Of a DNA stretch of 32,726 bases, positions 8,385 to 16,102 are shown piece by piece; the first letter of the stretch is position 1, and each line of letters starts with the position of its first letter. The notes beneath the pieces were generated by a model, which saw only the letters and a list, made by a program, of their open reading frames with translations, had not been told where the DNA came from and did no database searches. The DNA is taken from NCBI RefSeq assembly GCF_016461715.1, contig NZ_JAEMUI010000035.1:1-32726 (forward strand). Reading direction: 5' to 3'. This DNA is from Marinomonas spartinae (GTDB taxonomy: Bacteria > Pseudomonadota > Gammaproteobacteria > Pseudomonadales > Marinomonadaceae). Position numbers and translations under genes: made by a program.

Positions 8385-9272
8385 TTAAGCAAGGGTATGA
8401 CTGACTAAAGCAAAGCTGTGAAACTCGCTGTCTTCTTTTTTGAACGATGGCCTTCTCATGGAGGTGACCGTATCAAATTCAGGCATGCCAGCTGCGATCA
8501 AAAAGGCCTTAAAGGTGCTGTCTTGTTGGGCCGTATCGATGCGCAGGAAATGCCCTGTATGTTGATTGATATGGGGGGCGATCAGCGCCATGGCATCGTC
8601 ACCGTTTTGAGCAACAACTGGGCCAATGACGTGGCCACGACCAAACTTTCTACACAGGGCAAAGCCAATAATACGATTGTCACGAACCAATACCGAGCCT
8701 TGGGATTTCCCTAATACGGTTTCGATGATGTGTTTTCTATCAATGCCAAACGCACTTTTATCCAGTTGTAGAACACTTTGCCAATCATTGGCGTCGAGTT
8801 CTCTAATACCTTCGGTGACCGAAAGCTTGGATCGATCAACGGCAGCGGCAATGCCCTGATGTTGGAAAACCGGGGCAACCATTTGAAAATCTAACGATTG
8901 ATAAAGGCGGTATCCCGCTCTGGTGGAAGTGAGCAAAATGTCGCGATTTTCACATTGCGCCATAATATGCTTCATGATCCAGCGTCCACCGCCTAATGCT
9001 TGCAGTCGAGGTGAGGTGATCACCATGCCGATGGTAGCGTAGTGCTCTCCCATGGGGAACCACATACCAGAAGCAACTACTCGGCCAATGGGGTCGCAGC
9101 CAACAACGCCCTTACCTAAGGTTAATAACACGCGCCAATCGGAAGGGCGATGAGGCCAGAGCACGGTAATAGAAAGCTCATGAAGCTTGTCTATGTCATC
9201 AGGCGTCATGGCCCTAATGGTCAGCTCGTAGGTTTTTAATCGCTTTGATGTCTCACAAGGCACGTCTGCCAC
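8385..9272 (-). CDS. Two-domain GNAT family N-acetyltransferase (copy 2)
   Basis: A 295-residue paralogue of copy 1 with the same order: GNAT domain (about residues 17-145), then an Acetyltransf_18-like domain. The acetyl-CoA loop is QALGGG (Q91, G94, G96), which still fits Q-x-x-G-x-G. Shared landmarks are LWPHRPSDW, GEHYATIGMVITSP, LYQSLDF, FGRGHVIGPV and INQH. The start is GTG at 9272; no strong ribosome binding site is visible, and an internal ATG at 9209 is an alternative that would clip the first beta-strand. The divergence from copy 1 is large, so this is not a recent duplication and the two may acetylate different amines. Divergent transcription from the aldehyde dehydrogenase gene suggests joint control from the 304-base gap between them. 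Confidence 0.83.
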   Translation of the reverse strand: MADVPCETSKRLKTYELTIRAMTPDDIDKLHELSITVLWPHRPSDWRVLLTLGKGVVGCDPIGRVVASGMWFPMGEHYATIGMVITSPRLQALGGGRWIMKHIMAQCENRDILLTSTRAGYRLYQSLDFQMVAPVFQHQGIAAAVDRSKLSVTEGIRELDANDWQSVLQLDKSAFGIDRKHIIETVLGKSQGSVLVRDNRIIGFALCRKFGRGHVIGPVVAQNGDDAMALIAPHINQHTGHFLRIDTAQQDSTFKAFLIAAGMPEFDTVTSMRRPSFKKEDSEFHSFALVSHTLA

Positions 9273-9296
9273 CTCTACTTTTTCTACAAAACGCAG

Positions 9297-9324
9297 ATTA
9301 TCAATACTTGTATTAGTTTGTCAT
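9297..9324 (-). promoter_or_regulatory. Putative sigma-70 promoter of GNAT copy 2
   Basis: On the minus strand, ATGACA (complement of 9319-9324) and GATAAT (complement of 9297-9302) are separated by 16 bases. Each matches its consensus hexamer at five of six positions. Transcription would start about 18 bases upstream of the GTG start. Confidence 0.45.
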
Positions 9325-9338
9325 TGCATCCCTCTAAA

Positions 9339-9361
9339 TACTAGGACGTTCTTGCCTAATA
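9339..9361. promoter_or_regulatory. Shared upstream motif, copy 2, with TANTAGG/CCTANTA half-sites
   Basis: TACTAGGACGTTCTTGCC (9339-9356) repeats the motif at 8101-8118 with a single A/G difference. Continuing to 9361, the site becomes an interrupted palindrome with outer half-sites TACTAGG and CCTAATA, as expected for a dimeric regulator. It lies 14 bases upstream of the predicted -35 of GNAT copy 2 and could also act on the divergent aldehyde dehydrogenase gene. Confidence 0.5.
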
Positions 9362-9414
9362 TCTATAAGGAAAGGCGTGAGCAGCGGATTCGGCATCAAT
9401 TAGCTAATCGTCTT

Positions 9415-9436
9415 GATATAAAGCTTGCTTTATATC
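9415..9436. promoter_or_regulatory. 22-base palindromic operator candidate before the aldehyde dehydrogenase
   Basis: GATATAAAGC, TT, GCTTTATATC: two perfect ten-base arms around two bases. It lies about 140 bases before the aldehyde dehydrogenase start and 140 bases before GNAT copy 2. The tiny centre and lack of a T-run argue for a protein-binding operator rather than a terminator. Confidence 0.5.
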
Positions 9437-9576
9437 GTCACCTCTCTTTTATCAGCATAAAACGCTTTTCTCCCGCGCTTAGAATAGAAAAAGCAGCCAA
9501 TTTTCTGCTTACGAAGACCTGCATTATAGCAAGGTCAGTTCCTTAATTGGGTACGAAGACACTGGGAGATAAATGT

Positions 9577-11058
9577 ATGGCCTCGTTTAATCCAAAGGAT
9601 GTGAGGATTCCTAATAGTCATTTCATTGGTGGTAAAGCCATTAACAGTCGCGAAACAATCGATGTTTGGCGCCCGTCAGATGGTCAGGTTTACGCCTCTC
9701 TTTCCATAGCGGATTCTAATTTGGTCGATCAGGCCGTAGAAAATGCATGGCAAGCGTTCAAACAAAGCGACTGGGCCTCTCGGTCACCTCGTGATAGGGC
9801 TAAAGCGATGAAGCGTTGGGCGGCTTTGATTGAAGCGGATGTGAATACCTTGGCGCCCTTAGAAGCCGTAGGGTCGACGCGCCCGATTGCCGCCGCTGCG
9901 CAGTGGGATATTCCCTTTTGTGCCGAAGGTATTCGTTTTTTTGCCGAGTATGCTGATAAGTGCGGTGGGGAGGTGATCCCGACGGCAAATGGTAGTTTAG
10001 GCATGACGATTACTGAACCCTATGGGGTTATTGGTGCCATTGCACCCTGGAACTTTCCGTTGGTTATGGCGTCCTGGAAAGTAGCGCCAGCAATGGCAGC
10101 AGGTAATGCTGTGGTATTGAAACCATCGGAAATGACGCCGTTTAGTGTAGTGCGTTTGGCTGAGTTAGCCATAGAAGCGGGTATCCCCCCTGGTATTTTT
10201 AATGTCGTTCAAGGTGATGGTCGCGTGGGGGATGCTATTTGTCGTCATCCCCGAATTTCGAAAGTGACCTTTACTGGTTCCACCAAAACCGGTGCACTCA
10301 TTATGGCGGCTTGTGCACAAACCGGTACGAAACCTGTCACGCTAGAATTAGGGGGGAAAAGCCCGCAGTTGGTATTCGACGATATAAAAAATATCGATAA
10401 AGTGGCACGCCGCATTGCCGGAGCCATTACCACCAATGCGGGTCAGGTCTGCGTCGCAGGTTCTCGTCTCTTGGTGCAAAAAGGGATTGCGGATCAGTTA
10501 GTGACGCGCATTTCCGAGCTCTTTTCTGAGCTGGTTTCGGGGCCAACCTGGCAAGATAGCACCACACTATCCCCGATTATTTCAACGCGAGAATTGGAAC
10601 GCATTGACGGTGTGGTACAGCGTACCGTGCAGCAAGGCGGTGAAATTTTAGTGGGCGGTTGTCGCTTACCTGAGCAAGATCAGAGCGCTTTCTATCAACC
10701 GACGATTTTAACCAAGGTCAATATGGGCATGGAAGGAGTTCGAGATGAAATCTTTGGTCCTGTCCTGTGTGTGGAAACCTTTGAAACAGATGATGATGCT
10801 TTGCAGTTAGCTTGTCACCCTTCTTATGGCCTATCCGCTGGTGTGCATACTGCAGATTTAAATCGTGCCATGCGTATGGTGAATGAGCTTGAAGCTGGGA
10901 CTGTGTGGGTGAATCGTTATGGCCGTAGTTGGGATTTTGCTATACCCACAGGAGGTTTCAAAGGCTCTGGTATCGGTAAGGATCTTGGGCGCTATGCCTA
11001 TGAAGCTAATCAAAAAGTGAAAAGTGTGTTAATCGATTTTACCAATGACGAAGCCTAA
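9577..11058 (+). CDS. NAD(P)-dependent aldehyde dehydrogenase, PuuC/BetB-like superfamily
   Basis: A 493-residue aldehyde dehydrogenase that should oxidise an aldehyde to its acid in the cytoplasm. Visible: APWNFPLVMASWKVAPAMAAG with the cofactor lysine in VVLKPSEMTP, FTGSTKTG, the general-base glutamate in LELGGKSP (about residue 257), the catalytic cysteine in GQVCVAGSR (about 290) and the late EIFGPVLCVETF. The usual ESLDxGKP segment reads EAVGSTRPI, so the aldehyde pocket may differ from standard members. The start at 9577 follows GGGAGA at good spacing; a TTG ten codons earlier is rejected. Next to a PuuB-like amine oxidase (11987-13264) it is a natural candidate to oxidise the aminoaldehyde made by that enzyme. 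A 233-base gap to the HAD gene means it may have its own transcript. Confidence 0.88.
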   Translation: MASFNPKDVRIPNSHFIGGKAINSRETIDVWRPSDGQVYASLSIADSNLVDQAVENAWQAFKQSDWASRSPRDRAKAMKRWAALIEADVNTLAPLEAVGSTRPIAAAAQWDIPFCAEGIRFFAEYADKCGGEVIPTANGSLGMTITEPYGVIGAIAPWNFPLVMASWKVAPAMAAGNAVVLKPSEMTPFSVVRLAELAIEAGIPPGIFNVVQGDGRVGDAICRHPRISKVTFTGSTKTGALIMAACAQTGTKPVTLELGGKSPQLVFDDIKNIDKVARRIAGAITTNAGQVCVAGSRLLVQKGIADQLVTRISELFSELVSGPTWQDSTTLSPIISTRELERIDGVVQRTVQQGGEILVGGCRLPEQDQSAFYQPTILTKVNMGMEGVRDEIFGPVLCVETFETDDDALQLACHPSYGLSAGVHTADLNRAMRMVNELEAGTVWVNRYGRSWDFAIPTGGFKGSGIGKDLGRYAYEANQKVKSVLIDFTNDEA

Positions 11059-11291
11059 TTGCGCGGGAAGAATAAAAAATTGCCCATTAACGACATTCTA
11101 TTTTTATCCGGTAGATTGTGCCGAGGTGAGGGGGCAATTCCGTTGAAAATTCGTTACAGCAAAACAAAATCGGGCCAAATAGGCTTCGTTTTAGTGTTGT
11201 AATAAATCTATTGAATAGTTTTTGCACAAATAACCGCTGTTTTATTGAAATAAAAAATGAAGCACCGTATCGCTAAATGGAGAAAACCAAT

Positions 11292-11960
11292 ATGACTACC
11301 CTGAACCCAAAGTACATTACGTTTGATTGCTACGGCACTTTAGTTTATTTCGAAATGGCGCCGACTGCGCGTCGTGTATTTAAGGACCGTATCGCAGAAG
11401 AAGACATGGATCAGTTTATTGCAGACTTTTCTGCCTACCGTTTTGATGAAGTGCTTGGTGATTGGAAGCCTTATGATCAAGTCTTGTGCAACGCCGTGAA
11501 ACGTACGTGTAAACGTTGGGGCATTGAGTACCGTGATAATGAAGGCATGATTTTTTATAACGCGGTGCCGACTTGGGGGCCTCATCCTGATGTGCCAGAG
11601 GCGCTAGCACGTTTAGCTACAAAATTTAAGTTAGTGGGATTGACCAATGCCATGAATGAGCAAATTCCCCATAACATCGAGAAATTAGGGGCGCCTTTTC
11701 ATGCGGTCTACACCGCAGAAGAAATTCAGTCTTATAAACCTCGTTTAAAAGGCTTTGAGTATATGTTGGAGAAATTGGGGTGTGGCCCAGAAGACATTCT
11801 GCATGTTTCCTCAAGTCTGCGTTATGACTTGATGTCCGCTCACGATATGGGCATTAAAAATAAGGTGTTCATTAACCGTGGCCATGAACCTTCAACGCCT
11901 TACTACGAATATCATGAAGTTAGCAGTTTGGCTGGTTTGGCGGATTTGTTAGGCGTTTAG
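11292..11960 (+). CDS. HAD superfamily hydrolase, haloacid dehalogenase type II-like
   Basis: A 222-residue HAD hydrolase. The nucleophile loop FDCYGTLV puts the aspartate at residue 12; motif II is LTNAMNEQ, the lysine motif is in SYKPRLKGFEYML and the last motif is SSSLRYDLMSAHDMGI. The overall pattern is that of the type II 2-haloacid dehalogenase subfamily, but the asparagine that follows the Ser pair in true dehalogenases appears replaced, so haloacid activity is doubtful. ATG at 11292 is chosen because GGAG lies 9 bases upstream; another ATG at 11277 overlaps that ribosome binding site. It is followed after 26 bases by the FAD oxidoreductase, evidently in one operon. AATTGCCC/GGGCAATT (11078-11085, 11132-11139) is an inverted repeat in the gap before it, spaced too far apart for a simple terminator. 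Confidence 0.85.
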   Translation: MTTLNPKYITFDCYGTLVYFEMAPTARRVFKDRIAEEDMDQFIADFSAYRFDEVLGDWKPYDQVLCNAVKRTCKRWGIEYRDNEGMIFYNAVPTWGPHPDVPEALARLATKFKLVGLTNAMNEQIPHNIEKLGAPFHAVYTAEEIQSYKPRLKGFEYMLEKLGCGPEDILHVSSSLRYDLMSAHDMGIKNKVFINRGHEPSTPYYEYHEVSSLAGLADLLGV

Positions 11961-11986
11961 TTTTTTATTCACTAGAAGGAATCATC

Positions 11987-13264
11987 ATGAAGCTAGAGTC
12001 CTATTGGCTAGACACTGTATCCGCTTTTACGAAAGGGGAGCAGGGCCACGCATCAGGTCAGTATGATGTGGCGATTGTTGGCGGTGGCTTTACCGGTTTG
12101 TCGGCGGCCATTGCCCTTTCTAAGCAAGGGCTTTCAGTGGTGTTGCTTGAAGCAGGTCGTGTTGTTGGGGAAGCATCAGGTCGTAACGGTGGTCAGTGTA
12201 ATGCAGGTCTAGCGCATGATTATGGCTCTCTGGCGCAGCGTATTGGTATGGAGAAAGCACGTGCTTTTTACCTTTCCTATATGGACGCGGTGGACACGGT
12301 TGCGGAGATGGTGAAAGAGGAAGAGATTGACTGTGATTTTACGCGTCATGGTCGACTGAAATTGGCGGCGAAACCTGCGCATTATGACAAGCTGGTTCGG
12401 GCTCATGAACGGTTAGTCAACGAGGTTGACCCTAATGTTGTCTTACTGAGCGCGAATCAGGTGCGTGATGAAGTCGGCTCTGAGCAGTTTTATGGCGGTC
12501 TGTTGCAAACGACCAGTGCACAAATGCACATCGGAAAGTTTGGTCTAGGGCTAGCGGATACTGCGGTGAAATATGGCGCAAAACTTTATGAATCCGCTGC
12601 TGTAACAGGGATTGAGCACATTTCTGCCGATCGTTATCAAGTGACCTCCAGTCGTGGCACGGTCATTGCTGATAAAGTATTACTGGCGACGGGAAGTTCT
12701 GCTAAAGGACCTTTTAGTTATTTTCGTCGACGCTTGGTTTCCGTGGGCAGTTTTATCATTGTTACGGAACCGTTAGCACCAGAACTTTTGGCGCGTCTCT
12801 TAGTCAAGCGACGTGGTTATGTGACCTCAAAAAACATCGGTAACTACTTTCGAGTCACTCCCGATAATCGCTTGCTCTTTGGTGGACGTGCTCGTTTTGC
12901 AATGTCTAATCCTCGTTCAGATGAAAAAAGCGGTCATATTTTACAGGCGTCAATGGCACAGGTATTTCCGGCGCTTAGCAAGGTGCGTATCGACTACTGC
13001 TGGGGTGGTTTGGTGGACATGACGGCCGACCGCTTACCAAGAGCGGGTCAACACAAGGGCATGTATTACTCGCTCGGCTACAGTGGACATGGGGTTCAGA
13101 TGTCAACGCATATGGGGAAGGTAATGGCTCAAGTGATGATGGGGAATGAGATCGTCAATCCATGGCGTGATCTGGATTGGGCGCCAGTGCCGGGCCACTT
13201 TGGTAAACCTTGGTTCTTGCCCTTCGTAGGAGCCTATTACCGTTTTCAGGATTTGATTCACTGA
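11987..13264 (+). CDS. FAD-dependent amine oxidoreductase, PuuB-like (gamma-glutamylputrescine oxidase family)
   Basis: A 425-residue DAO-family flavoenzyme. The dinucleotide site is DVAIVGGGFTGLSAA (about residues 25-39), followed by LLEAGRVVGEASGRNGGQ. Later landmarks IDCDFTRHGRLKLA, YFRVTPDNRLLFGGRARF, VRIDYCWGGLVDMTADRLPR and YSLGYSGHGVQMSTHMGK run parallel to what I remember of E. coli PuuB, including the C-terminal FVGAYYRFQD. PuuB oxidises gamma-glutamylputrescine to an aminoaldehyde, hydrogen peroxide and ammonia. The partners PuuA and PuuD are not in the window, so an amine with a different acyl group is likely. It is placed between the HAD gene (26-base gap) and the peptide-type ABC importer; the substrate is probably what the importer brings in. 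A ribosome binding site AGAAGGAAT precedes the ATG. Confidence 0.87.
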   Translation: MKLESYWLDTVSAFTKGEQGHASGQYDVAIVGGGFTGLSAAIALSKQGLSVVLLEAGRVVGEASGRNGGQCNAGLAHDYGSLAQRIGMEKARAFYLSYMDAVDTVAEMVKEEEIDCDFTRHGRLKLAAKPAHYDKLVRAHERLVNEVDPNVVLLSANQVRDEVGSEQFYGGLLQTTSAQMHIGKFGLGLADTAVKYGAKLYESAAVTGIEHISADRYQVTSSRGTVIADKVLLATGSSAKGPFSYFRRRLVSVGSFIIVTEPLAPELLARLLVKRRGYVTSKNIGNYFRVTPDNRLLFGGRARFAMSNPRSDEKSGHILQASMAQVFPALSKVRIDYCWGGLVDMTADRLPRAGQHKGMYYSLGYSGHGVQMSTHMGKVMAQVMMGNEIVNPWRDLDWAPVPGHFGKPWFLPFVGAYYRFQDLIH

Positions 13265-13467
13265 TGCTTTTTAAGAGTTGGGGATCAAAGAAACATGGAA
13301 AGAATAATCAAACGTAAGGATAGAGAAAAACCGATATGAATGTATCGCAAAGAGAGTCTTAAATACTGTTAAAAGACACTCAAGTGGCAATAAAAAAAGT
13401 AATACAAGCCTATAAAACAAGAAGAGCAAACAACCAAGACAGAACAACTCACAAAAGGAACCATAAA

Positions 13468-15078
13468 ATGAAAGATGACAAAAAGCGTTCGTTAGTGGAT
13501 CAACAGAGTTCAAATATATTAACACAGGGGGTTTCACGGCGTCAGGTGCTGCGAGGTATGGTGACCTCGGGGGTCGTTGCCGCAGGATCTGGTCTTTTGA
13601 CACCAGGCTCTTCTTTGGCATATGCAAATACCGATGAGCCTAAATATGGTGGCAATATTAAAGTGGCCACTCAATCGGGTTCCACTTCCGATACATTAGA
13701 TCCTGCCCATGGCTCAGGGTCTTCAGATTATACCCGTCAATATATGTTCTATAACGGTCTAACCGTTTTGGATAGAACGCTTACTCCGCAAATGGAACTG
13801 GCTGAGTCGTTTGAGACAAAAGATGCTCAATATTGGGTGATAAAGCTCCGTAAAGATGTCCTGTTTCATGATGGAAAGCCTTTTACGTCTGCTGATGTTC
13901 TATTCACTTTGAATCGTCATAAAGACCCAAAAACCAGCTCTAAAGTGGCGGCTGTCGCCAAACAAATGGTCGAGATTACCGCCAAAGGTCCCCATGAAGT
14001 ACATATTACCTTAGCCGAGAAAAATGCGGATTTGCCTGCTATTTTGGGGGTTGTTCATTTTCTTATCGTACGTGATGGCACGACAAATTTTGATAAAGGG
14101 AATGGGACAGGACCTTTCCTATGTACCGTATTTCAACCTGGCGTTCATTCCATCGCTACGCGCAACCCAAATTATTGGAAAAAAGGTCTTCCGTATTTGG
14201 ACACAGTGGAACTCTTTTCGATTCCAGATCAATCCGCTCGTGTGAATGCCTTGTTAGCCGGTGATGTGCAGCTTATTAATTCGGTGAATCCGCGTGCCAT
14301 TGACACATTGAATGCCAGTCCATTAGTGAAGGTTTACCACGCTGATTCTGGGGGTTATACGGACTTGATTATGCGCGATCAGCTTGGTCCAATGAAAAAC
14401 CCTGATTTTGTGAAGGGCATGAAATACATCATGAACCGTGAGCAAATTCTCAATGTAGCTTGTCGTGGTTTTGGCCGAATAGGCAACGATCAGCCCATTC
14501 CCAAAGGACAACGTTATTATGATAGCGCGCTGCCACAGACGACTTACGATCCAGATAAAGCCAAATATCACTTCAAAAAGGCGGGTGTGCTGGGAAGTAG
14601 TATTCCCATGGTGGCCTCTTCTGCCGCCGATAACTCGGTTGAGATGGCTCAGTTGATCCAATTAACAGCGCAAGAGGTGGGGCTTAATTTGCAAGTGAAA
14701 CGTGTGCCCGCAGATGGCTATTGGTCAAATCACTGGATGAAAGACACCTTAGGCTTTGGGAATATTAACCCTCGGCCAACGGCAGATTTAATGTTTACTT
14801 TGTTTTTTCAATCGAATGCTGCTTGGAACGAATCGGGTTGGAAAAATGCGCACTTTGATAAGTTGCTGGTGGCCGCGCGTGGTGAAACTGATGATGCTAA
14901 GCGTAAGCAAATGTACGGTGAGATGGAGACACTCATCCATGATCAGAGTGGTATTGGTATCCCAATCTTTAGCAGTATTAATGATGCGGCTAGCCGCAAG
15001 ATAGGCGGTTATAAACCTCATCCTTTGGGTGGCTTGATGGCGTACATGTTTGCCGAGCATGTTTGGCTGGAAGCGTAA
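13468..15078 (+). CDS. Oligopeptide-type ABC transporter binding protein (SBP_bac_5), Tat-exported
   Basis: A 536-residue periplasmic solute-binding protein of the DppA/OppA class. The N-terminus carries a twin-arginine signal (SRRQVLRG, arginines at 24-25), a hydrophobic stretch 31-50 and a likely cut after AYA (residue 53). The mature part begins KYGGNIKVATQSGS and has the SBP_bac_5 signature WVIKLRKDVLFHDGKPFTSADV. ATG at 13468 is preferred over GTG at 13384 because AAAAGGAA lies about 8 bases upstream and the longer form would bury the Tat signal. Tat export implies folding before export, unusual for this family though known. It is the first gene of the importer operon, separated from the permease by a stable hairpin. 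Substrates in the family include peptides, opines and acylated amines. Confidence 0.9.
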   Translation: MKDDKKRSLVDQQSSNILTQGVSRRQVLRGMVTSGVVAAGSGLLTPGSSLAYANTDEPKYGGNIKVATQSGSTSDTLDPAHGSGSSDYTRQYMFYNGLTVLDRTLTPQMELAESFETKDAQYWVIKLRKDVLFHDGKPFTSADVLFTLNRHKDPKTSSKVAAVAKQMVEITAKGPHEVHITLAEKNADLPAILGVVHFLIVRDGTTNFDKGNGTGPFLCTVFQPGVHSIATRNPNYWKKGLPYLDTVELFSIPDQSARVNALLAGDVQLINSVNPRAIDTLNASPLVKVYHADSGGYTDLIMRDQLGPMKNPDFVKGMKYIMNREQILNVACRGFGRIGNDQPIPKGQRYYDSALPQTTYDPDKAKYHFKKAGVLGSSIPMVASSAADNSVEMAQLIQLTAQEVGLNLQVKRVPADGYWSNHWMKDTLGFGNINPRPTADLMFTLFFQSNAAWNESGWKNAHFDKLLVAARGETDDAKRKQMYGEMETLIHDQSGIGIPIFSSINDAASRKIGGYKPHPLGGLMAYMFAEHVWLEA

Positions 15079-15103
15079 GTTTCGATTCCTTCTTAACCAC
15101 ACT

Positions 15104-15130
15104 AGCGTTGCGGCAATAGGCCGCAACGCT
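15104..15130 (+). terminator. Intercistronic hairpin between binding protein and permease genes
   Basis: AGCGTTGCGGC (15104-15114) and GCCGCAACGCT (15120-15130) form a perfect 11-base GC-rich stem with a five-base loop. No T-run follows. Such hairpins after binding-protein genes typically protect the upstream message and allow only partial read-through, giving more binding protein than permease; that role is inferred. Confidence 0.6.
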
Positions 15131-15148
15131 CTGCTCAAAAGGTGAACC

Positions 15149-16102
15149 ATGAATAAAACCGTTTTAAGGCTTATCATTAATCGAATTGGATTGGGGATAT
15201 TAACCTTATGGATCGTCTCATTAGTGGTCTTTTTTATTACCAATTTATTACCCGGTGATGCTGCCCAAGAGCTATTAGGTCAAGCATCGACAGTACAGAC
15301 TCTGGATGCTTTAAGGGCCAAATTGGGGTTAGACCTCCCCCTCTACGTGCGTTATTTTCACTGGTTAGGCGGGATGCTGGTAGGGGATGCGGGGACATCA
15401 ATGGTCAACGGTATTCCTATCTCGCAGTTAATTTGGTCTCGTTTACCCAATACGCTTCTTTTAGCGGCCTTTGTAACCTTGGTATCTGTGCCTGTCGCCA
15501 TGTTCATTGGTATTGTTTCTGCCATGTATCGCGGCTCGTGGTTTGATCGTTATATCAATATTCTGGCGGTATGTGCTGTCTCTGTGCCCGAGTTTTTAAT
15601 TGCGACCATCGCAGTGCTTATTTTTGCGGTAAAACTTGGCTGGTTATCTGCTTTGTCTCATATAGAGAATGCGCATACCTTTGGTGAAATGCTGAAAGTC
15701 TTTGCCATGCCTGTGTTGACTCTGTGCAGTGTCTTGGTTGCTCAGATGGCACGTATGACCCGTGCAGCAGTAATTGATCAGTTAAGTTCGTCATATGTTG
15801 AAATGGCATTGTTAAAGGGGGCGAGTCCCATTCGTATGGTACTACGGCATGCCTTGCCTAATGCCATTGGGCCCATTGCAAATGCTATCGCCTTGAGTCT
15901 GTCCTACCTTTTAGGTGGCGTTATCATTGTTGAGTCCATTTTTAATTACCCTGGTATTGCCACTCTGATGCTCAATGCTGTGAGTTCAAGGGATATGCCA
16001 TTGATTCAAGCCTGTGCCATGTTGTTCTGTTTTGGGTATCTGGTCATGGTGCTAATGGCGGATATTAGCGAAATTGTTTCCAATCCGAGGTTACGAAAAT
16101 GA
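15149..16102 (+). CDS. ABC transporter permease, DppB/OppB type
   Basis: A 317-residue inner-membrane permease. The first helix is at about residues 12-32 (GILTLWIVSLVVFFITNLLPG), and the LLPGDAAQELLG segment with LRAKLGLDLPLYVRYFHWLGG is typical of DppB. The cytoplasmic EAA-like loop is in YVEMALLKGASPIRMVLRHALPNA, which contacts the ATPase. It is translated from ATG with AAAAGGTGA in front, and overlaps the next permease gene by four bases (ATGA), implying translational coupling. It forms the membrane pore with the 16099-16968 product. Confidence 0.92.
   Translation: MNKTVLRLIINRIGLGILTLWIVSLVVFFITNLLPGDAAQELLGQASTVQTLDALRAKLGLDLPLYVRYFHWLGGMLVGDAGTSMVNGIPISQLIWSRLPNTLLLAAFVTLVSVPVAMFIGIVSAMYRGSWFDRYINILAVCAVSVPEFLIATIAVLIFAVKLGWLSALSHIENAHTFGEMLKVFAMPVLTLCSVLVAQMARMTRAAVIDQLSSSYVEMALLKGASPIRMVLRHALPNAIGPIANAIALSLSYLLGGVIIVESIFNYPGIATLMLNAVSSRDMPLIQACAMLFCFGYLVMVLMADISEIVSNPRLRK

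Larger units (their letters stand above)
9273..9576. other. 304-base divergent regulatory gap, GNAT copy 2 / aldehyde dehydrogenase
   Basis: This gene-free stretch holds, in order, a minus-strand promoter (9297-9324), the second copy of the GNAT upstream motif (9339-9361) and a 22-base palindrome (9415-9436). The rest, up to the ribosome binding site GGGAGA before 9577, shows nothing I can name. An open frame at 9352-9546 has no ribosome binding site or recognisable protein pattern and is discounted. Confidence 0.6.

Noticed and set aside
11078..11139. AATTGCCC / GGGCAATT as the terminator of the aldehyde dehydrogenase gene
   Set aside because: A 46-base loop and no T-run make a simple terminator unlikely; it may be chance or a more complex fold.
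13271..13627. Minus-strand frame of 118 codons with a hydrophobic middle
   Set aside because: It covers a non-coding gap and the start of the binding-protein gene, with no ribosome binding site; hydrophobicity follows from the A-rich opposite strand.
14788..15243. Minus-strand frame of 151 codons
   Set aside because: It is antisense to the binding-protein end, the intercistronic hairpin and the permease start; composition is not protein-like.
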